Below the pieces are notes generated by a model that was not told where the DNA came from, did no database searches, and saw only the letters and a program-made list of their open reading frames with translations. From Chryseobacterium aquifrigidense (GTDB lineage Bacteria; Bacteroidota; Bacteroidia; Flavobacteriales; Weeksellaceae): a stretch of 64,000 bases of DNA. This document shows positions 44,334 to 51,676 of this stretch, in pieces. The position numbers and the translations under genes are program-made. Each line of letters opens with the position of its first letter. Positions within the stretch are counted from its first letter, which is position 1. The stretch covers positions 248,027 to 312,026 of the forward strand of contig NZ_VFPD01000003.1 in the NCBI RefSeq assembly GCF_006716485.1, in the 5' to 3' direction.

Positions 44334-45400
44334 TTGTTTAAAAATCGTCTTTCAACTAGATGGTAAAATAATGCGGATACTGGCAATATAAATACTATGA
44401 CAAAAGCAAACAAAATTATCTGCCTTACATCATTCGTTAAATCGAAATTATTAAGTAAAATCAAATTTGCAAGAGCTAAAAATGGACCATGTATTAAATA
44501 AAGACTATAAGAAATCTTACCTAAAAATTCCATGGGTTTTGACTCTAGTAAAAATAGTGTCTTGTTGTGAGTCTTTTTATAGACAAAACAAGAATATAAA
44601 AAATAGGAAAAGAAAAGCCCCAGTGTAACATTTGCAATAAGTGGACTGGTTTTTCTGAAAATTAGAAATGCAAAAAAAGCACACAATAAAACAGAAGATA
44701 AAGGTAGATTGATTTTATTAAATGATTTTGATCGAAAAGCATAGTAACAGCAAACTACTCCCATAAAAAATAATATCAAAAACTGAGGGGCAGCGAAAGG
44801 AACAATTTTATAAAGAATAAGGGCTAAGATGGTAATTACAGAAAAAGAAACTAGTAGATTATACTTCTTCCAAAAGAATAAGATCAGTGGAAAAAACCAG
44901 TAAATCTGCCATTCTGTAGCTATTGACCAATGAGCGCCATTTATTTTATAGATCCAAGAATTATTAAGATTATGAAATAAACCTATATGACTTACAACAG
45001 AACCTATAGTTACTGGCAACTTATTATCCCAAGCAGTATTATGGGGCTCTTGTAAAATTGGAAAAAGGAAAATTAGTAACCCAGAAAGTAATAATGCGAT
45101 GTAATAAGGAGGAATCAATCTTTTTGCTCTTCTGGAGATATATCTTTTGAAGCCTCCTTTTAAATTAAGATCATTGTTAACAATAGGTATAGCTAAGCAA
45201 AAACCAGATAATACAATGAAAATTGCAACAGCGATATGACCGATAGAAAGTGGTTTCTGCAAAATATTTAAAAATATATTTTCGGACCATTTAATTTTTT
45301 CTGTAGCATAACCATTAAACAGCATAGAATGAAAAAGTACTACCCAAAGAGCGGCCAACCCCCTAATCCCATCTAAAAAATCAAACCTCATTTTTACCAT
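44330..45400 (-). CDS. Acyltransferase-3 (OafA-like) membrane protein (356 aa)
   Basis: It transfers acetyl or other acyl groups to surface sugars. Signature FLDGIRGLAALWVVLFHS near the N-terminus (catalytic-type His), then about ten membrane helices, RRAKRLIPPYYIALL, and the typical LHGP-like YSLYLIHGPFLALAN. A start three codons later (45391) is also possible. It lies opposite to the late genes right after the GH16 tail gene, a classic place for a lysogenic-conversion gene that masks the phage receptor. Confidence 0.85.
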   Translation of the reverse strand: MVKMRFDFLDGIRGLAALWVVLFHSMLFNGYATEKIKWSENIFLNILQKPLSIGHIAVAIFIVLSGFCLAIPIVNNDLNLKGGFKRYISRRAKRLIPPYYIALLLSGLLIFLFPILQEPHNTAWDNKLPVTIGSVVSHIGLFHNLNNSWIYKINGAHWSIATEWQIYWFFPLILFFWKKYNLLVSFSVITILALILYKIVPFAAPQFLILFFMGVVCCYYAFRSKSFNKINLPLSSVLLCAFFAFLIFRKTSPLIANVTLGLFFSYFLYSCFVYKKTHNKTLFLLESKPMEFLGKISYSLYLIHGPFLALANLILLNNFDLTNDVRQIILFAFVIVFILPVSALFYHLVERRFLNN

Positions 45401-45418
45401 AAAAAAAATTTAGACAAG

Positions 45419-45426
45419 CAAAAGTA
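45419..45426 (-). promoter_or_regulatory. Acyltransferase promoter -7 box
   Basis: On the minus strand TACTTTTG (TAnnTTTG), 19 bases before the gene start at 45400. A separate host-type promoter supports expression in the lysogen. Confidence 0.5.
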
Positions 45427-45451
45427 ATAAAATAAAAACATTTAAAATGAA

Positions 45452-46009
45452 ATGGGAAATCCAATAATAAATTTTATCGTTAATAACCTGATTTCGATTC
45501 ATTCAGGTCCAGCATATAGTAAAGCATTTTCGGCTTTAAAATTGGCTGCTGTTCCAGCTGTTGGATTATCCCTTTCAGAAAGGATAACAGGTTGGTATCT
45601 TGAAAGAGAAAGCTTTATAATAATATTGGCTTTCTCATTGATCGCTGATTTGATTTTAGGTGTTTGGAAGCATTTGGAGAAACATAGTTTTTCATTTGAA
45701 AAAATGCTATGGGGATTTACAAAGAAACTGGCATTTTCTATTCTATTTTACTTTTTCTCAGAAGCGTTTTTACAGATTTTACAAGATTCCGGATATGAGT
45801 CTTTAGCTATAACCGGATTTCTAAGAATTTTACTTTTTGCGTGGCCAGCTGGAAATGTAATGGTTAATATGGGAATTCTTACAGGTGGAAAATTTCCTCC
45901 ATTGTTTGTGCTTAATAGGATTGCAAAGTTCAATAAAACAGGAGATTTAAAAGACTTGAAAAATACAGCAAATGAAAACAAGAATACTGATCTTAATCCT
46001 TCTGAGTAG
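45452..46009 (+). CDS. Phage holin (phi29/holin-4 type, 185 aa)
   Basis: Membrane segments near 50-68 (IIILAFSLIADLILGVW), 85-105 and 117-140, and a C-terminal polar tail. LILGVWKH and the following basic part match the toxin-secretion/holin family of Bacteroidetes phages. It forms holes in the inner membrane so the lysozyme can reach the wall. Its end overlaps the spanin gene by 38 bases. Confidence 0.75.
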   Translation: MGNPIINFIVNNLISIHSGPAYSKAFSALKLAAVPAVGLSLSERITGWYLERESFIIILAFSLIADLILGVWKHLEKHSFSFEKMLWGFTKKLAFSILFYFFSEAFLQILQDSGYESLAITGFLRILLFAWPAGNVMVNMGILTGGKFPPLFVLNRIAKFNKTGDLKDLKNTANENKNTDLNPSE

Positions 46010-46544
46010 TTTATTACTCGGATGTAGGACCAAGCATAAGACGTCTTTTTATTCAAAGGAAGGTAAGACGGAAATTGAGCGTGTAAAACTGGATTCAGTG
46101 AAAGAAAAGACCGTAAAAGAGTCTACCAAGAAAGTGACTGATCAGACAGTTAAAAAGCAGGTTCAGGATTTTTCCGGGGACATTGTCATAAAAGGAAAGT
46201 CTGACACTTTAAACCCTCTTATTTTTCACAATGTTGTTTCCGGAGATACACTTCAAAGTATTGTCATTCGTGGGACCGCTGATTATTACATAAACAATCA
46301 CTACCGGAAGTCGGCGGAAGATAAAAAAGAAACATTGAGCGAAGAAAAAACAAACATAATCCAGGATCTTGCAAAAACGGCCGTGTCGAAAGAGACTATA
46401 AAAAAGGTTGCTGCAGAAGTGGAAAAGAAAACCAATGACATCAAAGCAAAAGGTTTTCAGGCAGGAATGTGGATTGTTCTGGCCGTTTTTGGAGTCGTGG
46501 CAATTGTAATATTTGGAGTTTATAAATACTTAAAAAGAAAATGA
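45972..46544 (+). CDS. Unimolecular spanin (u-spanin) (190 aa)
   Basis: N-terminal lipoprotein signal with lipobox LLGC (Cys18) anchors the protein in the outer membrane; a C-terminal helix (about 160-182, GMWIVLAVFGVVAIVIFGVY, then basic KYLKRK) anchors it in the inner membrane. In between lies a long charged, partly helical linker. This two-membrane topology, in the holin-lysozyme cassette, is that of a u-spanin, which fuses the two membranes at lysis. Overlaps holin and lysozyme genes. Confidence 0.82.
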   Translation: MKTRILILILLSSLLLGCRTKHKTSFYSKEGKTEIERVKLDSVKEKTVKESTKKVTDQTVKKQVQDFSGDIVIKGKSDTLNPLIFHNVVSGDTLQSIVIRGTADYYINNHYRKSAEDKKETLSEEKTNIIQDLAKTAVSKETIKKVAAEVEKKTNDIKAKGFQAGMWIVLAVFGVVAIVIFGVYKYLKRK

Positions 46545-46981
46545 AAACATCACAAAAAGGAATAAACCTAATTACATCATTTGAGGGATTCAGTTCAAAA
46601 CCTTATCTGGATTCAGCAGGAATTCCGACAATAGGATATGGCAACACTTACTATCCAGGGGGGAAAAAAGTAACCATGAAAGATCCAGCAATCACGAAAG
46701 AAAAGGGAGTTGAATTATTTGCTGCAGTTCTGCCGACTTATGAAAAGATTGTGAACTCAAAAGTAAAAGTGCCTTTAACTCAAAATCAATTCGACGCTTT
46801 GGTTTCGCATACCTACAATACCGGTGGATCAGATGGACTGTTTTCTTTGATTAATAAAAAAGCAGATGAGCAGACAATTAGAAATTGGTTCACCACGAAA
46901 TACATTACCGCAGGCGGAAAAGTTTTAAACGGACTGATCCGGAGAAGGAAGGCGGAAGCTGATTTGTTCTTTTCAAAATAG
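46541..46981 (+). CDS. GH24 (T4-type) endolysin (146 aa)
   Basis: Cuts peptidoglycan. Catalytic layout E15 (SFEGF), D24 (YLDSAG), T30 (PTIGYGN) has the same spacing as T4 lysozyme. The rest (LTQNQFDALVSHTYN, NGLIRRRKAEADLF) is typical. No signal sequence, so release depends on the holin. Confidence 0.93.
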   Translation: MKTSQKGINLITSFEGFSSKPYLDSAGIPTIGYGNTYYPGGKKVTMKDPAITKEKGVELFAAVLPTYEKIVNSKVKVPLTQNQFDALVSHTYNTGGSDGLFSLINKKADEQTIRNWFTTKYITAGGKVLNGLIRRRKAEADLFFSK

Positions 46982-47069
46982 GCTGAAGTACTACAAGACC
47001 GTTTTTAAGTAGATTACGGGAAGCCGTATTTTTGTGTTATAAAATAGTGTATTTTTATGACGTATAAAT

Positions 47070-47372
47070 ATGGCAAGGTCTCGACAAAATAACACACCAG
47101 TACAACAACCTGCACAACAACTACCCGTTCAAAATTGGTGGGATAAATTTCTTATAAAAATAGGTTCTACTGGTGGCGCTGTAATAGTTTTGATTACTGT
47201 TGCTGGGGGCTTTTTTGAAGCAGGAAGAAAATACATGGAAAATGAAAAGAATATTGAAATTTTTGATTTAAAAACTGCACATAAATCAAAAGTGGACTCT
47301 CTTATCGTTAAACATGCAGCCGAATTAAAAAAACAATTAGATAAAAATCAGGAAAAGGATGGAAAAAAGTAA
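47070..47372 (+). CDS. Small single-span membrane protein (100 aa)
   Basis: Pro/Gln-rich head, one hydrophobic segment (about 33-52, STGGAVIVLITVAGGFF) and a charged helical tail. A weak ACGG/CCGT hairpin precedes it. Overlaps the next membrane gene by 14 bases. Possibly a second lysis or an exclusion component. Confidence 0.55.
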   Translation: MARSRQNNTPVQQPAQQLPVQNWWDKFLIKIGSTGGAVIVLITVAGGFFEAGRKYMENEKNIEIFDLKTAHKSKVDSLIVKHAAELKKQLDKNQEKDGKK

Positions 47373-47961
47373 AAGTGCTTCTTTAATCAAAGATCAGCTG
47401 AAAACTCTAAAGAATGATTTGTCGAATTTAGATCCAAACTTTTCTTCACAAGAAATAGATTCATATAGTATATCTTTAGATAATATTATAGCTGAAGTTG
47501 ATCAATTAGAAAAAAGGCAAAAAGGAATTAACCACATATTTGTAGCTGCGTTAATGCTAATTTTGGTTTGTGCTTTTTTATTGTATCAAACAAATAAATA
47601 CCAAAATATATTAGATCAAAGAATTGATCAGGTTACAAAAATGACTTACACGGCTGATTCAATTTTAACCAATGCAAAGTCAACTGATTCAGTTTTCGAC
47701 AAGACAACAGAAGAAATTACCAGGATTTTTAAAATAAAACAACATCAACAGGATTCTTTATTAGGTTTAGCGTCAAAGTATAGAGATTCATTGCAAGTTG
47801 CCAAGTATAAAATAAGTTTGGCTCAAAAGGAGTACGGAATTAGCTTTAGAGAAAGAGTAATTAATAATACTACTATAATTAGTATATATACCGAATATGA
47901 TTTATTTAAAAAGGGAAATAATCGTAAAAACAAAAATGTATTAAATGACACCATAAAATAA
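47359..47961 (+). CDS. Membrane protein with coiled coils (200 aa)
   Basis: One hydrophobic segment (about 55-75, HIFVAALMLILVCAFLLY) between two coiled coils. Coupled to the gene before it. Function unknown. Confidence 0.55.
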   Translation: MEKSKSASLIKDQLKTLKNDLSNLDPNFSSQEIDSYSISLDNIIAEVDQLEKRQKGINHIFVAALMLILVCAFLLYQTNKYQNILDQRIDQVTKMTYTADSILTNAKSTDSVFDKTTEEITRIFKIKQHQQDSLLGLASKYRDSLQVAKYKISLAQKEYGISFRERVINNTTIISIYTEYDLFKKGNNRKNKNVLNDTIK

Positions 47962-47962
47962 T

Positions 47963-47988
47963 TCCCCACTGGTAGGTGGGGAGTTTTG
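47963..47988. terminator. Terminator ending the lysis region
   Basis: CCCCAC pairs with GTGGGG, followed by AGTTTT. It lies between the rightward genes and the leftward gene 47989-48228. Confidence 0.65.
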
Positions 47989-48228
47989 CTATTTTACTAC
48001 AACATATCCTTTTAAGGCAACTTGGGAATTGACGGTTATCATTTTATTAACATGCATATACTTAACTTGCACGTGGTCTAATATAATTGCTATTAGATCG
48101 TTATTTTCATCAGGATAATAATAAAATTGAATTATTGGCTTTTCGTCACTTACAACGTTGGTGTTTAGCATTAAAACCATTCCATTTTCAGTCGCCATCC
48201 AATTTTCTTTAGTAAATTCGATTGTCAT
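47989..48228 (-). CDS. Leftward accessory protein (79 aa)
   Basis: The ATG at 48228 is chosen over an upstream in-frame start. Small beta protein (QFYYYPDENNDLIAIIL). Its control region carries the TTACGG palindrome found also before 3438-3692. Probably expressed from the lysogen. Confidence 0.55.
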   Translation of the reverse strand: MTIEFTKENWMATENGMVLMLNTNVVSDEKPIIQFYYYPDENNDLIAIILDHVQVKYMHVNKMITVNSQVALKGYVVVK

Positions 48229-48253
48229 GATTATTATTTTTTTTGTTAAGCTG

Positions 48254-48298
48254 CCAATATACAAACAATTAAAAGTCAATCGTTACGGTTTCCCGTAG
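48254..48298 (-). promoter_or_regulatory. Promoter-like region with TTACGG palindrome, copy 2
   Basis: Minus-strand TATATTGG (48254-48261, a weaker -7 box) and TTACGG-N4-CCGTAG (48283-48298), 21 bases apart, matching the layout at 3718-3763. Confidence 0.5.
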
Positions 48299-48370
48299 AG
48301 TTATTACTACAGTCTAACAGTATATTTACGGAGTTTTTTTAAGAGACAAAACAAGTCAAGTTTTTTTTAG

Positions 48371-48392
48371 CCTCCTATGGGAGGTTTTTTTA
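48371..48392 (+). terminator. Terminator of unit A, first
   Basis: CCTCC pairs with GGAGG around TATG/G, followed by seven T. No gene ends just before it on the plus strand; a short transcript from about 48330 (weak TATATTTA box near 48319) would end here. Confidence 0.65.
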
Positions 48393-48499
48393 TGACTTGA
48401 CTCATAAATCAAGTAGAGGGGAGTTATTAAATTTGTACTGTTAATAAATAAATTTTAACATAAGTTTTTATACCTCCTGCTATCTGGGAGGTTTTTTAT
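48386..48499 (+). ncRNA. Short promoter-terminator unit A, candidate small RNA
   Basis: TTTTTTATGA-N4-ACTCATAAA (48386-48408), 19 bases, TAAATTTG (48428-48435), about 40-60 transcribed bases without an obvious gene, then terminator CCTCC/GGAGG with T run (48473-48499). Unit B at 51102-51214 has the same order. Proposed short RNA about 48441-48499. Confidence 0.45.
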
Positions 48500-48535
48500 T
48501 TGGTAGTAACTATGAAATATTGACTGTTTATTATT

Positions 48536-48784
48536 TCATTTTTTAGTAGGTGGATGCTTTTTCTTTAGTTTCTTTATATCTGAATTAAGCTCATCAAAAA
48601 CTTTATAAACATCATCATAATCCTGGGCAAGCATATTTTGCTTGTTTAGATTATTTACTTTTTGGATGAGATTAACCTTAGCAGTATTTATCTTCTCCTT
48701 ATCCTCAGGAACATCCCACATCCTAATGGCAAGCTGTGTTTTATTTATAAACTTATTCTTTTTTAAAAATTCATCCATATCCAT
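48536..48784 (-). CDS. Small putative DNA-binding regulator of the PP-loop cassette (82 aa)
   Basis: The ATG at 48784 (or two codons later) is chosen; upstream Met codons lie inside the control region. A TATATTTG box ends six bases before the ATG, so its mRNA would be nearly leaderless. Residues about 5-40 (FINKTQLAIRMW ... INTAKVNLIQKVNNL) may form an HTH-like fold. Divergent from the PP-loop gene with two 23-bp repeats between them, the usual plan for an autoregulator. Confidence 0.5.
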   Translation of the reverse strand: MDMDEFLKKNKFINKTQLAIRMWDVPEDKEKINTAKVNLIQKVNNLNKQNMLAQDYDDVYKVFDELNSDIKKLKKKHPPTKK

Positions 48785-48789
48785 GGATA

Positions 48790-48797
48790 CAAATATA
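48790..48797 (-). promoter_or_regulatory. Regulator promoter -7 box
   Basis: Minus-strand TATATTTG, a full match, five bases before the ATG at 48784; predicts a leaderless or near-leaderless transcript. Confidence 0.55.
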
Positions 48798-48801
48798 AGA
48801 A

Positions 48802-48861
48802 AAATACATATCAAATGTTATATAAAAAACTTGCAAATACATATCAAATGTTATATATTTG
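48802..48861 (+). promoter_or_regulatory. Divergent control region: two 23-bp direct repeats and PP-loop gene promoter
   Basis: The 23-bp sequences at 48802-48824 and 48835-48857 are identical (core ATATCAAATGTTATAT, partly palindromic), 33 bases apart. The second overlaps the promoter TTG (48831-48833), 20 bases, TATATTTG (48854-48861) of the PP-loop gene; the first lies just upstream of the leftward box. Binding would cover both promoters. Confidence 0.65.
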
Positions 48862-48884
48862 TACATAACAAAAGATATGTAATA

Positions 48885-49772
48885 ATGAATCATAAAAACG
48901 ATATAGTTTGCTGGTTTTCTGGAGGGGTAACTTCTGCAGTTGCCATTTATTTATGCATTCAAATATTCGGGCTTGATAGATGTCGTATAATTTTTATTGA
49001 TACAAAAAATGAGGATGATGACACATATCGATTCTTAAAAGATTGTGAAAAATGGTATGGGAAAAATATTGAGTGGCTTTCAAATGAAGAGTATGATAAT
49101 ATTGAAGAAGTTTGGTATAAATATAAAGGATTAAACTTTGCTCACGGTGCTATCTGTTCCAGTGAATTAAAAAGAGCTGTAAGGTTATATTTTGAGAAAC
49201 ATAATTATTTCGTGATGCAAGACTTCGGGTTTGATATTAAGGAGCCGAAAAGAGCCGAAAATATGACGAACAACTATCCAAATTCAAAATGTGTGTATCC
49301 TTTACTTATGTTTGGATGGTCAAAAAAAAGATGTATCGAAGAATTGCAGAATGAAGGTATAAAAATACCGCGAGCTTATGAATGGGGTTTTCACAATAAC
49401 AATTGCTTAAAAACCGGGTGTGTACAGGGCGGCATAGGATATTGGCAGCTTTATGGAAGAACTTTTCCTGATCGTTTCTATCGTATGGCAGAAATAGAAC
49501 ATGAATTAACGAGCTTAAAAGGAAGGCCTGTGACTATGCTGCGAATACAAAAAGGTACAGGAAAAAATAAACAGGTATTTCCACTGTTTTTAATTCCACA
49601 TCCTGATTATCCAGATCTTCCTAAATTTGCAGATCAAAAAGGACGTGAACCCAAACCGCTTACTGAATGTAATGGATTTTGTTCAGTAAATGATGGCCTG
49701 AAAAACGAGACAGTTGAAGAAATAAATTTTGATAAAAACGAAGAAGAATTATTAATTGGAAAATTATTTTAA
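48885..49772 (+). CDS. PP-loop ATPase, PAPS-reductase-like (295 aa)
   Basis: The ATG at 48885 lies 24 bases after the promoter box; longer frames would run through the operator region. SGGVTSAVA (near residue 12) is the PP-loop that binds ATP; ICSSELKR (near 90) matches the CxxxLKR part of PAPS-reductase-like proteins. Two later Cys groups, NCLKTGCVQGG and ECNGFCSVND, could hold a metal or Fe-S cluster. Such proteins adenylate or transfer sulfur; related enzymes act in tRNA and DNA thiolation. The substrate here is unknown. Confidence 0.78.
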   Translation: MNHKNDIVCWFSGGVTSAVAIYLCIQIFGLDRCRIIFIDTKNEDDDTYRFLKDCEKWYGKNIEWLSNEEYDNIEEVWYKYKGLNFAHGAICSSELKRAVRLYFEKHNYFVMQDFGFDIKEPKRAENMTNNYPNSKCVYPLLMFGWSKKRCIEELQNEGIKIPRAYEWGFHNNNCLKTGCVQGGIGYWQLYGRTFPDRFYRMAEIEHELTSLKGRPVTMLRIQKGTGKNKQVFPLFLIPHPDYPDLPKFADQKGREPKPLTECNGFCSVNDGLKNETVEEINFDKNEEELLIGKLF

Positions 49773-49789
49773 CCATAAACAAAGTAGTC

Positions 49790-50254
49790 ATGAAACTTAT
49801 CCCCCTTTCCGATTTTGTTTTAGCACAGGAACAAATTTTAGAAGAAGTCTATTCTAATTTTGAACACCCGTCTGAATGCGACAAGGCAAGACTTGAATTC
49901 GTTGTGCGAGTAACGAATTATACTAAATTTCTAAAACAGCCATTGACGCTGGGAATGTTTGTGTCTTGTGATGAAGTTGGGAATGTTTTGGAAAGACCAT
50001 ATTTTGATGGAAAGAGCGAGGCGTATTATGCTCACGAAAAACATTCATATGAGGCCGCCCAAGAAAAAGTGCTGTTTAAGGGATTTGAATATTCGGGAGT
50101 TTGGGGCGGTTTTTATGAGTTAAAACATTCGTCTGGAAAATCGCTGTATTTAAAAAATGATTCGACAGGAACAACAGAAAAGCAGTTATTATCCCAACCG
50201 CATGAAATTGAATTAACCCCTTCCGCACTAGAGGCTATAGGAATAAAAAACTGA
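49790..50254 (+). CDS. Cassette protein 1 (154 aa)
   Basis: Unrecognised soluble protein following the PP-loop gene by 17 bases. It ends ALEAIGIKN; the next protein ends ELEAIGIKE, with similar DNA. Contains GVWGGFYELKH. Likely in the PP-loop operon. Confidence 0.55.
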   Translation: MKLIPLSDFVLAQEQILEEVYSNFEHPSECDKARLEFVVRVTNYTKFLKQPLTLGMFVSCDEVGNVLERPYFDGKSEAYYAHEKHSYEAAQEKVLFKGFEYSGVWGGFYELKHSSGKSLYLKNDSTGTTEKQLLSQPHEIELTPSALEAIGIKN

Positions 50255-50258
50255 AATT

Positions 50259-50483
50259 ATGAGAAATAATAAGCATTGGGCCGAAGATTTAAAAAAGGAT
50301 GATAAGTGCAAAGCCACTATTCGTCATAGAACCGACGGAACAAAAAACCGTAAAAACGTTGAAATAAGCATTATATTGAATTGTATTGAATTCGGCGTGC
50401 CTTCTGTTTTGGGTAAGGATGAGGAAGGGATTACCTACAGAGTGCCATATAACGAGCTGGAGGCTATAGGGATAAAAGAGTAG
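50259..50483 (+). CDS. Cassette protein 2 (74 aa)
   Basis: Basic N-terminus and a C-terminal end (LEAIGIKE) shared with the gene before it. Unrecognised. Confidence 0.5.
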   Translation: MRNNKHWAEDLKKDDKCKATIRHRTDGTKNRKNVEISIILNCIEFGVPSVLGKDEEGITYRVPYNELEAIGIKE

Positions 50484-50486
50484 ATT

Positions 50487-50783
50487 ATGGAAAAATTCAA
50501 AGGAGAATATAAAACGCTTATTAATAGGTACGATAAGTGGGAAGATCAAAAAAGGCGTAGAATAGAGAAAGATATTAAAGCAGTTATAAAAAGAAGATGT
50601 ATGGCTTTAGGAGTTGATTGCACTAATACACAGCATTCTTTTTATACCGATCTTGAATATGATGAAGAAATAAAAAGAAAAAGAATTCAACAGTTCCATG
50701 ACTTTATAATTTATGTTGCCGACCATCATAAAGTTGATTTTTATTTTACTGTTGAAAATGGAAAATTTAGATGGCTTGGATAA
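50487..50783 (+). CDS. Cassette protein 3 (98 aa)
   Basis: Highly charged helical protein (KWEDQKRRRIEKDIKAVIKRR). Three bases after the previous gene. Unrecognised. Confidence 0.5.
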   Translation: MEKFKGEYKTLINRYDKWEDQKRRRIEKDIKAVIKRRCMALGVDCTNTQHSFYTDLEYDEEIKRKRIQQFHDFIIYVADHHKVDFYFTVENGKFRWLG

Positions 50784-50821
50784 ATTAACCCCACGGAGTA
50801 GTCTCCACAAAATATAAGAAT

Positions 50822-51043
50822 ATGGAAACGATAGAAAAAGATGAATGGATAAAAATAAATTCAATAGGCGATTTGCCAATTGAATCAGGGAAATATAAGG
50901 TTGTAATTAAAGACAGAAATTTAGATTACGGTAGTTCATGGTGGATAGAAGAATATTGGCGAGATGAAATGGATTCTGAAAAATGGTTGCGTATCTATTC
51001 TCATTATAAACCAATTGAAGACGAGAGATTTCCTATAGATTAA
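50822..51043 (+). CDS. Cassette protein 4 (73 aa)
   Basis: Acidic, Trp-rich (GSSWWIEEYWRDEMDSEKW); resembles short DUF551-like phage proteins that open with DEWIKI. Last gene of the cassette before unit B. Confidence 0.5.
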   Translation: METIEKDEWIKINSIGDLPIESGKYKVVIKDRNLDYGSSWWIEEYWRDEMDSEKWLRIYSHYKPIEDERFPID

Positions 51044-51082
51044 AATACAACTCATTAATTTGAGTTTTCATGGTTATTAGTT

Positions 51083-51108
51083 TATCCTCGGGTTTCCGGG
51101 GATTTTTT
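51083..51108 (+). terminator. Terminator of unit B, first; ends the PP-loop operon
   Basis: ATCCTCGG pairs with CCGGGGAT (one wobble, loop GTTT), followed by six T. It lies 40 bases after the last cassette gene. Confidence 0.75.
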
Positions 51109-51214
51109 ATGATCGTACTCATAAACAGTCATTCAATAAAGTTTTATATTCAAATGTTTTTTTGAATGTTTAACGACATTTAATTTATCCCTGGAGAGAT
51201 CTGGGGATTTTTAT
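51102..51214 (+). ncRNA. Short promoter-terminator unit B, candidate small RNA
   Basis: TTTTTTATGA-N4-ACTCATAAA (51102-51124), 19 bases, TATATTCA (51144-51151, partial -7 box), about 50 bases with no obvious gene (one possible 18-codon frame from 51108), then terminator ATCCC/GGGAT with T run (51187-51214). Same order and 5' element as unit A. The gap 51215-51274 shows nothing else. Confidence 0.45.
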
Positions 51215-51274
51215 TTTCTCCATCTCGTGAAAACGCATATTCATATGCATTATTAATACTGAAAAAATTAAGAT

Positions 51275-51324
51275 TGTTACTAATTGTAACATTTATTATT
51301 TTGTATTTGTTACAAATTGTAGCA
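51275..51324 (+). promoter_or_regulatory. Two TGTTAC palindromes before the 51335 gene
   Basis: TGTTAC-TAATT-GTAACA (51275-51291) and TGTTAC-AAATT-GTAGCA (51308-51324), 33 bases apart centre to centre. A weak -7 box (TTATTTTG, 51296-51303) lies between them. Likely operators for this gene and the SRAP gene behind it. Confidence 0.6.
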
Positions 51325-51334
51325 ATTTTGGATC

Positions 51335-51646
51335 ATGGAAATTATAGGAATTGTAACAAAAGTTACTGCAACATACATTCGGGTTCAGACCATAAAGAAG
51401 AAACAAGAGATCGATGTTTTCTATACAGAAAGCCGTGAGAAAGCTGTATTCTACAGATTTCAGGAACATATGGTGACCAAACTAGAAGTAGAACCTGAAG
51501 AAGTTGATTTTAATGGACTCAAGCTTGCTAAGCTATGGTTAAAGTACGTGATAACCCCTGAAAAATTAAATCCAGAAGATTACAGCAGTAGGATTTCAGG
51601 ATCACCCGCAGAAATAACTTCTATACTTTACAAAAAAAATGCATAA
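51335..51646 (+). CDS. Hypothetical protein (103 aa)
   Basis: N-terminal beta part (IGIVTKVTATYIRVQTIKKKQEI), then helical. Unrecognised. First gene of the unit that includes the SRAP gene; its protein could be the one that binds the TGTTAC sites, but no HTH is obvious. Confidence 0.5.
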   Translation: MEIIGIVTKVTATYIRVQTIKKKQEIDVFYTESREKAVFYRFQEHMVTKLEVEPEEVDFNGLKLAKLWLKYVITPEKLNPEDYSSRISGSPAEITSILYKKNA

Positions 51647-51676
51647 TATTTGTATTTTAGGTTTAAAATATTAATC

